From the NCBI RefSeq assembly GCF_013874595.1, contig NZ_CP059431.1, forward strand, positions 1,302,001-1,366,000: DNA of 64,000 nt, given 5' to 3'. A program made the translations under genes and the position numbers. Below the pieces are notes generated by a model. That model worked only from the letters and a program-made list of their open reading frames with translations, did not search any database and was not told the origin of the DNA. Source of the stretch: Flavobacterium sp. xlx-214 (lineage in GTDB: Bacteria; Bacteroidota; Bacteroidia; Flavobacteriales; Flavobacteriaceae). Every line of letters starts with the position of its first letter. Position 1 is the stretch's first letter. Positions 35,077 through 43,447 of the stretch are shown here, in pieces.

Positions 35077-35760
35077 ATGAAAAACAAAGACATCAAAGTA
35101 TTATTGGTAGATGACGATGCTGATATTTTAGAGATTGTAGGTTTTAATTTAGAAGCTGAAGGATATCAGGTTTTAAAGGCAAACAATGGGAAAGAAGCAA
35201 TAACTATTGCTAAAAAAGAGCATCCTAATTTGGTGATTTTAGATGTAATGATGCCTGAAATGGATGGTATTGAAGCATGTGAAACTATGCGCAAATTACC
35301 AGAATTACAAAGTACTATTATTACATTTTTAACGGCGCGTGGCGAAGATTATTCGCAAGTGGCTGGTTTTGATGTAGGTGCCGATGATTATATTACAAAG
35401 CCTATTAAACCAAAATTATTGGTTAGTAAGGTAAAAGCACTTTTGCGCAGAGTAAAAGAAGATAGTAATGTAGAGGATATCTTAAAAATTGGCAACATTC
35501 AAATTAATCGTGAGGAATACAAGATTGTTAAAGATACACAAGAGATTATTTTACCACGAAAAGAGTTTGAATTGTTTTATTTATTAGCGTCAAAACCTGG
35601 AAAAGTGTTTAAGCGTGAAGAAATTCTTGACAAAGTTTGGGGTAATGAAGTAATTGTTGGAGGTAGAACAATTGATGTACACATAAGAAAACTACGTGAA
35701 AAAATTGGCGATGATTTGTTTAAAACCATCAAAGGCGTAGGTTATAAATTAGAAATTTAA
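35077..35760 (+). CDS. OmpR/PhoB-family response regulator
   Basis: 227 residues from the ATG at 35077; the frame upstream to 35023 adds only promoter-region codons. Receiver domain with acidic pair DDD (about residue 10), phosphoacceptor Asp near residue 56 (ILDVMMPEMDG), and Lys in YITKPIKP; winged-helix output domain with GGRTIDVHIRKLREKIGDDLFKTIKGVGYKL. Its stop overlaps the kinase ATG by one base (TAATG), so the pair is translationally coupled. PhoP/PhoB-like; target genes not shown by sequence. Confidence 0.93.
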   Translation: MKNKDIKVLLVDDDADILEIVGFNLEAEGYQVLKANNGKEAITIAKKEHPNLVILDVMMPEMDGIEACETMRKLPELQSTIITFLTARGEDYSQVAGFDVGADDYITKPIKPKLLVSKVKALLRRVKEDSNVEDILKIGNIQINREEYKIVKDTQEIILPRKEFELFYLLASKPGKVFKREEILDKVWGNEVIVGGRTIDVHIRKLREKIGDDLFKTIKGVGYKLEI

Positions 35761-36809
35761 TGGGTTTAAAATACCGTAAATCATACAAATTTGCAATAAA
35801 ATCAGCTGCTGTAATAACTTTATTTGCAGTAGTACTTTTGGTAAGTTTGCAACATTTGTTTTTTCATATAAACGCACTTTTTACAGTAACTTTTACGTTA
35901 CTGTTTTTTGCTTTTAGTTTTTTTGTATTGCAATATCGTGTAGAACGGTTTATTTATCGCCGTATTCAAAAAATATACAAAGAGGTAAGTATTTTAGATG
36001 AATCGGTTCTAAGAAATCAACCTATTACAACCGATATGCAAACCTTAATGTACGAGGTGAATAAGTTTGCTACCGATAAAAAAGTAGAGATTGAATTATT
36101 AAAAGTACAAGAAGAATACCGCAGAGAATTTATTGGCAATGTTGCGCATGAGTTAAAAACGCCACTGTTTACTGTACAGGGTTATATTTCTACATTGATT
36201 GATGGCGGAGTAAAAGATAAAGCCATTCGTAAAAAATATTTAGAACGTGCAGATCATGGTATTGATCGTTTAATTGATATTGTGAGCGATTTGGATATGA
36301 TTACCAAGCTAGAAAGTAATGAGCTTAAGTTAAACATACAAACCTTTGATATTATTGAGCTTTTTCAAAATGTTTTTGATTTACTTGAAATGAAAGCTGA
36401 TAAAAAGGATATTACTTTAATGTTTGATAAAGACCATTATAGATCGATTTTTGTAAATGGCGATCGCGAAAAAATGAATCAAGTGATTTTGAATTTGGTT
36501 GATAATTCTATTAAATATGGTAGAGATAATGGAACAACAGAGGTTTCGATAGAAAGTTTAACCGATAAAAAATTATTGGTACGCATAACAGACAATGGTT
36601 TTGGTATCGAAAAAAAACATATTGGTCGTTTATTTGAACGTTTTTATCGAACCGATTCAAGCAGATCTCGAGAAATTGGTGGTTCTGGTTTAGGTTTATC
36701 TATTGTAAAACATATTTTAGAAGCCCATAACGAACATATTTACGTTGAAAGTCAGGTAGGCGTAGGATCCGAATTTTCATTCACTATAGAAAAAGCAGTT
36801 AAAAAATAA
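35760..36809 (+). CDS. PhoR-like sensor histidine kinase
   Basis: 349 residues. Two membrane helices at about 14-32 and 36-58 with hardly any periplasmic loop, so it cannot sense outside ligands directly. The HisKA box FIGNVAHELKTPLFTVQGY (His near 131) is followed by the HATPase boxes NLVDNSIKYG, ITDNGFGIEKKHIGRLFERFYR and GGSGLGLSIVKHI. It phosphorylates the preceding response regulator. PhoR-type kinases with minimal sensor domains often take input from a transporter, which fits an adjacent uptake system. Confidence 0.93.
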   Translation: MGLKYRKSYKFAIKSAAVITLFAVVLLVSLQHLFFHINALFTVTFTLLFFAFSFFVLQYRVERFIYRRIQKIYKEVSILDESVLRNQPITTDMQTLMYEVNKFATDKKVEIELLKVQEEYRREFIGNVAHELKTPLFTVQGYISTLIDGGVKDKAIRKKYLERADHGIDRLIDIVSDLDMITKLESNELKLNIQTFDIIELFQNVFDLLEMKADKKDITLMFDKDHYRSIFVNGDREKMNQVILNLVDNSIKYGRDNGTTEVSIESLTDKKLLVRITDNGFGIEKKHIGRLFERFYRTDSSRSREIGGSGLGLSIVKHILEAHNEHIYVESQVGVGSEFSFTIEKAVKK

Positions 36810-36821
36810 CTGCTTTTTTTT
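36791..36821 (+). terminator. Terminator of the two-component operon
   Basis: Hairpin AAAAGCAGTTA/TAACTGCTTTT overlapping the kinase stop, with a T9 tail. Confidence 0.85.
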
Positions 36822-36850
36822 GTTTATTTTCTACAAACCTAATTTAATTG

Positions 36851-36858
36851 TATTTTTG
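36851..36858 (+). promoter_or_regulatory. trmB -7 promoter box (TATTTTTG)
   Basis: Perfect TANNTTTG, 16 bases before the GTG start at 36875. It lies inside the extended frame, showing that upstream TTG codons are not the start. Confidence 0.5.
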
Positions 36859-36874
36859 CCCAAATTTTAGTAAA

Positions 36875-37549
36875 GTGGGAAGTAAAAATAAACTGAAAAG
36901 GTTTAGAGAAAACGAAACGTTTTCAAATGTATATCAACCAAGTAGAGAAGAAGTTGTAGGAAATACCTTTGCTTTAAAAGGAAACTGGAATAAAGAAGTT
37001 TTTAAAAATAACAATCCAATTGTTTTAGAATTAGGATGCGGAAAAGGTGAATATTCTGTAGAATTAGCGCGTCGTTTTCCAAATACCAATTTTATAGGTA
37101 TTGATATTAAAGGTTCTCGTTTTTGGCGTGGTGCAAAAACAGCGGTTGAAGAAAATTTACCTAATGTGGCGTTTTTACGTACTCAAATTGAATTGATTGA
37201 AAGCTGTTTTGCAGCTAATGAAGTAACTGAAATTTGGATTACGTTCCCAGATCCTCAAATTAAATACAAGCGTACCAAACATCGTTTAACAAACGAAGAG
37301 TTTTTGGCTCGATACAAAAATATTTTAAAGCCAGAAGGAGTCATCAATCTTAAGACCGATAGTGAATTTATGCACGGTTATACTTTAGGGTTGCTGCATG
37401 GTGCGGGGCATGAAGTGTTGTACGCTAATCATCATGTTTATAGAAATGAAGGAGCGCCTGAAGTGGTTACAGCAATTCAAACTTTTTACGAATCGCAATA
37501 TTTAGAACAAAACAAACCTATTACTTATATTAAATTTCGCTTGAAATAA
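36875..37549 (+). CDS. trmB: tRNA (guanine-N7-)-methyltransferase
   Basis: 224 residues from a GTG at 36875 (start MGSKNKLKRF). AdoMet-binding motif LELGCGKGEYSVELA, then ITFPDPQIKYKRTKHRL, the family signature carrying the catalytic aspartate. It makes m7G46 in tRNA. Its stop overlaps the start of the LysE-type gene (TAATG), and that gene overlaps the next, so all three form an operon. Confidence 0.93.
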   Translation: MGSKNKLKRFRENETFSNVYQPSREEVVGNTFALKGNWNKEVFKNNNPIVLELGCGKGEYSVELARRFPNTNFIGIDIKGSRFWRGAKTAVEENLPNVAFLRTQIELIESCFAANEVTEIWITFPDPQIKYKRTKHRLTNEEFLARYKNILKPEGVINLKTDSEFMHGYTLGLLHGAGHEVLYANHHVYRNEGAPEVVTAIQTFYESQYLEQNKPITYIKFRLK

Positions 37550-38169
37550 TGCATCATGTAATTCCTTTTTTTACGGGCTTTTTTGCTTCAATTCTAGGAA
37601 CTTTACTTCCGGGTATTTTAAATGCTACGGTGGTGAGGATTTCTAAAGAAGAAGGAATGAAACATGCATACAGTTTTATGGCAGGTACGTTTGTAATTAT
37701 TGCATTGCAAACGTATTTGGCTGTTTTTTTTGCCAAAGTAATTGAAAACAGTATTGTTGTAACCAATATTTTGCGAGAGATTGGTTTTGTGGCGTTTTTT
37801 ATTTTAACGCTGTATTTTTTTATTGCCAAGCCAAAATCAAAATTCAAATCTAAGTTTAGTGTTCAAGCAAAACGCAAAAGTTTTTATCAAGGCTTATGCT
37901 TTGCTTTGCTTAATATTTTTCCTGTTTTTTACTATGTTTTTATTAGTATAACGGCTATTAATAATGATTGGTACGCCATAAATTATGTTAACAATATTTT
38001 ATTAACAGTAGGGGTTTTACTAGGTACTTTTTCGGCTTTCATGTTTTATATTAATTTGTTTAAGCAAGCTAATATTCAAGACAATTTTTTCTTAAAAAAT
38101 ATTAATAAAATAATAGGTACCATAACAGCAGTAATTGCTATTGTTAATTTATATAAACTGGTGCGTTAA
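37549..38169 (+). CDS. LysE-type amino-acid exporter family protein
   Basis: 206 residues with six predicted membrane helices and a basic inner loop (FIAKPKSKFKSKFSVQAKRKS). The N-terminal FTGFFASILGTLLPGILNATVVRISKEEG resembles the LysE superfamily start. Exported substrate unknown. Coupled to trmB and the ATL gene by one-base overlaps. Confidence 0.78.
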   Translation: MHHVIPFFTGFFASILGTLLPGILNATVVRISKEEGMKHAYSFMAGTFVIIALQTYLAVFFAKVIENSIVVTNILREIGFVAFFILTLYFFIAKPKSKFKSKFSVQAKRKSFYQGLCFALLNIFPVFYYVFISITAINNDWYAINYVNNILLTVGVLLGTFSAFMFYINLFKQANIQDNFFLKNINKIIGTITAVIAIVNLYKLVR

Positions 38170-38483
38170 TGACAAATACCGATTTTTTTAGCCGAGTGTA
38201 TGATGTAGTTAAGCAAATTCCGTATGGAAAAATTACTACTTATGGTGCTATTGCAAAGAAAATTGGTGCGCCAAAATCGGCAAGAATGGTAGGTTATGCT
38301 TTAAATGCTTCTGGTAGGCAAGATGATGTTCCTGCGCACAGAGTAGTAAACCGTAAAGGATTGTTAACAGGTAAACATCACTTTCAAGGAACTAATTTAA
38401 TGCAGCAACTATTAGAAAGCGAAGGAATAAAAGTGAAAGACAATACCGTTCAAAATTTTAAGGAACATTTTTGGGAACCATAA
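38169..38483 (+). CDS. Alkyltransferase-like protein (ATL; MGMT family lacking the catalytic cysteine)
   Basis: 104 residues of the MGMT DNA-binding domain. The active-site motif is PAHRVV, where true methyltransferases have PCHRV, so the alkyl-acceptor cysteine is an alanine. The helix-turn-helix region KITTYGAIAKKIGAPKSARMVGYAL with the arginine finger is kept. ATLs bind O6-alkylguanine and flag it for nucleotide excision repair. Last gene of the trmB operon, followed by a terminator. Confidence 0.92.
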   Translation: MTNTDFFSRVYDVVKQIPYGKITTYGAIAKKIGAPKSARMVGYALNASGRQDDVPAHRVVNRKGLLTGKHHFQGTNLMQQLLESEGIKVKDNTVQNFKEHFWEP

Positions 38484-38516
38484 AAAAAGCCGCTTCAAAT
38501 TTGAAACGGCTTTTTT
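38483..38516. terminator. Bidirectional terminator between the ATL and RCC1 genes
   Basis: Hairpin with arms AAAAAAGCCG and CGGCTTTTTT around an internal TTCAAATTTGAA palindrome; T tracts on both strands, between convergent stops. Confidence 0.85.
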
Positions 38517-38522
38517 ATAAGC

Positions 38523-39950
38523 TTATTTTTTTATGAATTTTGAATGATAATTAATTTCATTATTAGATTTTAATTTTACTATATAAGTACCATTTGCAAG
38601 ATGCGAAACATTTATACTGTTGTCTGAAACATTTTGTTCTACTATCTTTTTTCCATTAATGTTATAAATTATTACTTTTTTAATTATGATATCTTTTTCT
38701 GACCAAAAAAGTTTATCGGTAGTTGGATTTGGATATAAATTAATGATAATATCATTTTCGTATTCGGGTGTAGAAGCTTTCCCACAATAATAAACCTGTT
38801 TAGGTATAGTAGCCGGCGAAATTTGAGAATGCAAATTAGCATTTGTACCGAAATACCATAATGAATTGTCATTTTTTGTAAGCCAGTACCCCTTAAAAAG
38901 GCTTAACGATCCAGAAACACTTTTCCAATCTTTATCGGCGCCTATTTGTGTACGAATGTTTGTATTCATGTAAGTATATGGTCCTCCAAATAAACCAGCA
39001 CCAGAATACCATAGTGAACCGTCGGCTTGTATTCCTAAAAAATTAGATCCTGTTATACTTACATCTTTCCAAGTGTCAGTCCCAAGTTGTATATAATCAG
39101 TGAAATAATCCATACCGTTAGTGCTACTTCCTGTGCCTAATCCGCTAGTATTAATACCGTTATATGATACTCCCCATAAAGTGTTGTCATTCTTGAGCAT
39201 TACATAGAAAAAGGCGGGACTCATCATAATTTTTTTCCAATCAGTATCATTACTCAATTTATAAAAACCGTTAGATTCAAATTGGGCACCTAACGGTAGT
39301 CGAATAGCATTACTAACCCCGGGGTTAGGTGCGCCTAAACTTACAGCACCTGTGCCATATAGTTCACCGTTATTTTTTATAGCGAATGTTGTATGCTCAT
39401 CAGCATTTATATAACTCCAATCGGTATCGTTATTTAATTGTATAGGAGTTGTCTGGTCTGGTGGTAGATTCCAATGAAAGTAACCTAAACTATGAGTTCT
39501 TGTATTTCCCCATCCCCACAATGTTCCGTTAGATTTTAATGCAATAGAGTGCCAATTACCTAAAGCAATCATTACCCAATCATTATCTGTTCCTACTTGT
39601 GTAGGTATATAATGATCTGTCATGGTACCGTTACCTAATTTCCCAGTGTCATTACTGCCCCAACTCCACAAAGTTCCATCATTTTTAATGGCTAAAGTAT
39701 GAAAGTGTCCCTGACGTATCATTTTCCAGTTTGCATTACTTTCTATATGTGGGGCTGAAAGGGAATAATTATTTTTAGTGCCATCGCCTATTTGTCCTCG
39801 ATGACTATTTTCACCAAACGAAACTCTTTTGTTGTCTTTAGTAAGAATTGAAACAACAGATCCTCCTACAGAAACTTCTTCCACACAATACTGACAATAT
39901 GCATTAAAACCTAATAATGTAATAAAAAAGAATAGTAATTTTTTCTGCAT
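38523..39950 (-). CDS. RCC1-repeat secreted protein with T9SS sorting domain
   Basis: 475 residues. Signal peptide (MQKKLLFFFITLLGFNAYCQ), then about six RCC1-like blades (e.g. LWSWGSNDTGKLGNGTMTDHYIPTQVG; LWGWGNTRTHSLGYFHW; WYFGTNANLHSQISP) forming a beta-propeller, then a type A T9SS sorting domain (IINLYPNPTTDKLFWS ... NGTYIVKL ... HSKFIKK). Probably cell-surface or secreted; ligand unknown. Convergent with the trmB operon. Confidence 0.88.
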   Translation of the reverse strand: MQKKLLFFFITLLGFNAYCQYCVEEVSVGGSVVSILTKDNKRVSFGENSHRGQIGDGTKNNYSLSAPHIESNANWKMIRQGHFHTLAIKNDGTLWSWGSNDTGKLGNGTMTDHYIPTQVGTDNDWVMIALGNWHSIALKSNGTLWGWGNTRTHSLGYFHWNLPPDQTTPIQLNNDTDWSYINADEHTTFAIKNNGELYGTGAVSLGAPNPGVSNAIRLPLGAQFESNGFYKLSNDTDWKKIMMSPAFFYVMLKNDNTLWGVSYNGINTSGLGTGSSTNGMDYFTDYIQLGTDTWKDVSITGSNFLGIQADGSLWYSGAGLFGGPYTYMNTNIRTQIGADKDWKSVSGSLSLFKGYWLTKNDNSLWYFGTNANLHSQISPATIPKQVYYCGKASTPEYENDIIINLYPNPTTDKLFWSEKDIIIKKVIIYNINGKKIVEQNVSDNSINVSHLANGTYIVKLKSNNEINYHSKFIKK

Positions 39951-40014
39951 AATTATTGTTTTTTAGTTTGCTATAAATATACTAATTTTTTATATAAGCT
40001 AATGTATGTTTAAT

Positions 40015-40041
40015 AAAAAAGCCAAAGCGTTGAGCTTTGGC
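40015..40041 (-). terminator. tpx terminator
   Basis: Hairpin GCCAAAGC/GCTTTGGC with a 5-base loop, next to a T6 tract on the minus strand, about 30 bases after the tpx stop. Confidence 0.8.
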
Positions 40042-40069
40042 GGTATTAATTATTAAAAAATTATTATTT

Positions 40070-40570
40070 TCACTTCAATGCATTAATAGCATGATTGTAA
40101 TCAGGCTCTTGTGTAATTTCAGGAACTTGTTCGTTGTAAACCACTTTTCCTTCTGGGTTAATAACCACAACCGCTCTACTTAATAATCCATTTAAAGGAC
40201 CATCAGTCATTTTAACGCCATACGCTTTATCAAAATCATTGTTTTTAAAATCTGATAAAGTTGCTACATTGTTTAAACCTTCGGCAGCGCAAAAACGGTT
40301 CAAAGCAAATGGTAAATCCTTAGAAATACATAAAACCACGGTGTTATCTACAGAGGAAACTTCTTTGTTAAATGTACGAACAGATTGTGCGCATACTCCT
40401 GTATCAACACTTGGAAAAATATTTAAAACTACATTTTTACCAGCGTAATCACTTAACGATTTTTCGCTTAAATCACTTGCAGTTAATTTAAAATTGGGTG
40501 CTGTAGAACCTACTTCTGGTAAGTTACCTTCTGTGTTTATTGGACTTCCTTTAAAAGTTATTTGTGCCAT
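40070..40570 (-). CDS. tpx: Thiol peroxidase, 2-Cys Tpx-type peroxiredoxin
   Basis: 166 residues, the usual Tpx length. Peroxidatic cysteine in PSVDTGVCAQSVRTFN (near residue 60) and resolving cysteine in FALNRFCAAEGL (near 94). It reduces hydrogen and alkyl peroxides with thioredoxin as reductant. Monocistronic, divergent from the Mrp gene. Confidence 0.95.
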   Translation of the reverse strand: MAQITFKGSPINTEGNLPEVGSTAPNFKLTASDLSEKSLSDYAGKNVVLNIFPSVDTGVCAQSVRTFNKEVSSVDNTVVLCISKDLPFALNRFCAAEGLNNVATLSDFKNNDFDKAYGVKMTDGPLNGLLSRAVVVINPEGKVVYNEQVPEITQEPDYNHAINALK

Positions 40571-40709
40571 AATTTTAATTTTATCTTTTTATAAAAGTAC
40601 GAAATTTTACAGAATAAACAGTAAAAATCATTGTTTTAAAAAAATCAAATCAACGTAAAATTTGATGTAATTACCAAATGATTAACTTTAAAGTATCATA
40701 TTTTCGTAG

Positions 40710-40717
40710 TATCTTTG
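40710..40717 (+). promoter_or_regulatory. Mrp operon -7 promoter box (TATCTTTG)
   Basis: Perfect TANNTTTG. It gives a leader of about 65 bases, unusually long for this window, which contains a hairpin (GTTGTTTA 40741-40748 with TAAACAAC 40761-40768). Confidence 0.5.
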
Positions 40718-40787
40718 TAATTTAAAATAATTCTATATAAGTTGTTTAGATACAGTTTTTTAAACAACAATTTTTAAGATACATTCA

Positions 40788-41915
40788 ATGAAATTAGATA
40801 GAAAAGAAATCTTAGCTGTACTAGAAACTATTTCGGTAGCTGGCGAAGGAAAAAATATGGTTGAGAGTGGTGCTGTACAAAATGTAATGACTTTTGGTGA
40901 TGAGGTAGTGGTTGATATTACCTTACATACGCCCGCTTTACACATTAAGAAACGTGCCGAAGTAGATATAATGAAAGTTATTCATGAGAAAATTTACGAA
41001 AAGGCAAAAGTGAAAGTAAATATTAGAGTGGAAACGCCTGAAAAACCTGAAATTAAAGGAAAATCAATTCCTGGAATTAGTAATATTATTGCGGTTTCAT
41101 CTGGTAAAGGGGGCGTTGGTAAATCAACAGTTACAGCAAATTTAGCCGTAACTTTAGCTAATATGGGCTTTAAAGTTGGTGTGTTAGATGCCGATATTTA
41201 CGGACCATCAATGCCTATTATGTTTGATGTAGAAAAATCAAAACCTATTTCGGTTGATGTTGATGGTAAATCAAAAATGAAACCTATTGTAAGTTATGGC
41301 GTTGAGCTATTGTCGATTGGTTTCTTTACATCTCCAGATCAGGCAGTTATTTGGCGAGGACCAATGGCTTCTAAAGCTTTAAATCAAATGATTTTTGACG
41401 CCGATTGGGGCGAATTGGATTTCTTATTGTTAGATTTACCTCCAGGTACAGGCGATATTCATCTTTCTTTATTACAATCATTGCCTATTACAGGCGCAGT
41501 TGTAGTTAGTACACCACAGGCAGTTGCTTTGGCTGATGCTAAAAAAGGAGTGTCGATGTTTATGGCAGAAAGCATTAATGTACCCGTTTTAGGTATTATT
41601 GAAAACATGGCGTATTTTACACCTGAAGAATTACCTGAAAACAAATACTATATTTTTGGACAAGAAGGTGCTAAAAATTTAGCTTCAGATTTAGAAGTCC
41701 CGTTTTTAGGAGAAGTGCCTATTGTACAAAGTATTCGTGAAGCTGGTGATTATGGTCGTCCTGCTGCACTACAAGAAGGCTCTCTTGTTGCCGAAGCTTT
41801 TGTGAATATTGCGCGTAATGCAGTAGAACAAGTGGTAAAACGTAACGAATCATTACCACCAACAGAAGCTGTAAAAATTACTACAATGGCAGGTTGTTCT
41901 GCTGTAAAAAAATAA
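40788..41915 (+). CDS. Mrp/NBP35-family Fe-S carrier ATPase (ApbC-like)
   Basis: 375 residues. An N-terminal MIP18/DUF59 domain (about 1-85) precedes the P-loop NTPase with the deviant Walker A SSGKGGVGKST, DADIYGPSMP and LLLDLPPGTGD motifs. The last residues hold a cysteine (MAGCSAVKK). Mrp proteins bind a 4Fe-4S cluster at a subunit interface and deliver it to apoproteins. Followed after 38 bases by nifU, forming an Fe-S assembly pair. Confidence 0.93.
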   Translation: MKLDRKEILAVLETISVAGEGKNMVESGAVQNVMTFGDEVVVDITLHTPALHIKKRAEVDIMKVIHEKIYEKAKVKVNIRVETPEKPEIKGKSIPGISNIIAVSSGKGGVGKSTVTANLAVTLANMGFKVGVLDADIYGPSMPIMFDVEKSKPISVDVDGKSKMKPIVSYGVELLSIGFFTSPDQAVIWRGPMASKALNQMIFDADWGELDFLLLDLPPGTGDIHLSLLQSLPITGAVVVSTPQAVALADAKKGVSMFMAESINVPVLGIIENMAYFTPEELPENKYYIFGQEGAKNLASDLEVPFLGEVPIVQSIREAGDYGRPAALQEGSLVAEAFVNIARNAVEQVVKRNESLPPTEAVKITTMAGCSAVKK

Positions 41916-41953
41916 TAACCAACATCGATTGTTTCGATATCAAGTATTAAAAT

Positions 41954-42196
41954 ATGGATTCAGAAACTATAAAACAAAACGTTGAAAAAGCACTAGAAGA
42001 AATTCGTCCGTTTTTAAAATCGGATGGAGGAGATATTACTTTAATTTCTATCGAAGATAATAAGCATGTAAAAGTGCGTTTAGAAGGTGCTTGTACATCT
42101 TGTAAAATTAACCAAATGACTTTGAGAGCTGGTGTAGAAACCACCATTAAAAAATACGCTCCCGAAATAGAAACGGTAGAAAATATTAGCGCTTAA
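41954..42196 (+). CDS. NifU C-terminal-domain Fe-S scaffold/carrier
   Basis: 80 residues consisting only of the NifU C-terminal domain; the cluster cysteines are in CTSCKINQMTL (CxxC). It likely carries Fe-S clusters. Cotranscribed with the Mrp gene. A weak hairpin follows (GTGATAA/TTATCAC, 42222-42246). Confidence 0.92.
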   Translation: MDSETIKQNVEKALEEIRPFLKSDGGDITLISIEDNKHVKVRLEGACTSCKINQMTLRAGVETTIKKYAPEIETVENISA

Positions 42197-42294
42197 TAAA
42201 GATTTCAAAATGCATAAAATGGTGATAAGTACATGATATTTATCACTGTTTGTGTATTTGGGGGTATTTAACTTTATATAAATTTTTAACTATT

Positions 42295-43353
42295 ATGATT
42301 GAAACAGATATATTAATAATTGGCGCTGGGCCTACAGGATTGTTTGCTGTGTTTGAAGCGGGATTATTAAAATTACGTTGCCATATTATTGATGGTTTGC
42401 CACAACCCGGTGGACAGTTAACCGAACTATATCCAAAAAAACCTATTTTTGATATTCCTGGTTACCCTTCGGTTGGTGCGGCTGAACTAATTGATAATTT
42501 AATGGAACAAATTAAGCAATTTGAACCAGGGTTTACCTTAAATGAGGTTGCTGAAACAATTGAAAAATTAGAAGACGATACCTTTATTGTAACCACAAAT
42601 AAAGGTACTAAACATCACGCTAAAGCAGTTGCTATTGCGGGTGGATTAGGAAGTTTTGAGCCACGAAAACCAATTATAGAAGGTTTGGCTTTTTATGAGG
42701 ATAAAGGGGTTGAGTATTTTGTAAAAAATCCGGAACAGTTTAGAGATAAAAACGTGGTGATTAGCGGTGGTGGTGATTCTGCTTTAGACTGGAGTATCTT
42801 TTTAGCAGATGTTGCAAAATCGGTTACTTTGGTTCACAGACGCAATGAATTTAGAGGTGCATTAGACTCTGTTGAAAAAGTACAAGAGCTTAAAAAGCAA
42901 GGGAAAATTAATTTAATTACACCTGCCGAAGTTACAGAAATTCACGGAAGTGAACATGTAGAAGCTGTTACATTAGAGTTTGATGGCGGAGCTTCGACTA
43001 GAAAAATCGCAACCGATTATTTTATTCCGTTATTTGGTTTAACACCAAAATTAGGTCCTATTGGTAATTGGGGCTTAGAAATCGAAAAAAATGCTATTAA
43101 AGTAAACAACGCATTAGATTATCAAACCAATATAGAAGGGGTGTATGCCATTGGCGATATCAATACCTATCCTGGTAAATTAAAGTTGATTTTATGCGGA
43201 TTTCACGAAGCTACTTTAATGTGTCAATCGGTTTACAATCGTATCAATCCAGGTAAAAAGTATGTGTTAAAATACACAACGGTTTCGGGCATTGATGGAT
43301 TTGATGGAACACGCAAAGAAGCCGAAAAAGCAGTTGTGAAGGCAATAGAATAA
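42295..43353 (+). CDS. Ferredoxin-NADP+ reductase, thioredoxin-reductase type
   Basis: 352 residues from the ATG at 42295 (the upstream frame to 42250 carries no protein-like sequence). FAD motif ILIIGAGPTGLFAVFEAG and NADPH motif NVVISGGGDSALDWSIFLAD, but no CxxC active site between them, so it belongs to the TrxR-like FNRs and not to thioredoxin reductases. C-terminal IEGVYAIGDINTYPGKLKLILCGFHEAT. It would reduce a ferredoxin, and one is encoded at 45718. Confidence 0.9.
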   Translation: MIETDILIIGAGPTGLFAVFEAGLLKLRCHIIDGLPQPGGQLTELYPKKPIFDIPGYPSVGAAELIDNLMEQIKQFEPGFTLNEVAETIEKLEDDTFIVTTNKGTKHHAKAVAIAGGLGSFEPRKPIIEGLAFYEDKGVEYFVKNPEQFRDKNVVISGGGDSALDWSIFLADVAKSVTLVHRRNEFRGALDSVEKVQELKKQGKINLITPAEVTEIHGSEHVEAVTLEFDGGASTRKIATDYFIPLFGLTPKLGPIGNWGLEIEKNAIKVNNALDYQTNIEGVYAIGDINTYPGKLKLILCGFHEATLMCQSVYNRINPGKKYVLKYTTVSGIDGFDGTRKEAEKAVVKAIE

Positions 43354-43373
43354 CATCTGTTTTTTGATAAATT

Positions 43374-43405
43374 AAAGCTCGATTTAAAAAAATCGAGCTT
43401 TTTTG
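43374..43405 (+). terminator. Terminator of the ferredoxin reductase gene
   Basis: Hairpin AAAGCTCGATTT/AAATCGAGCTTT with a 4-base loop and a T6 tail. Confidence 0.88.
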
Positions 43406-43447
43406 TAACATATTGTTAAAAATCATTACTTACTAAATAAAAACAAT

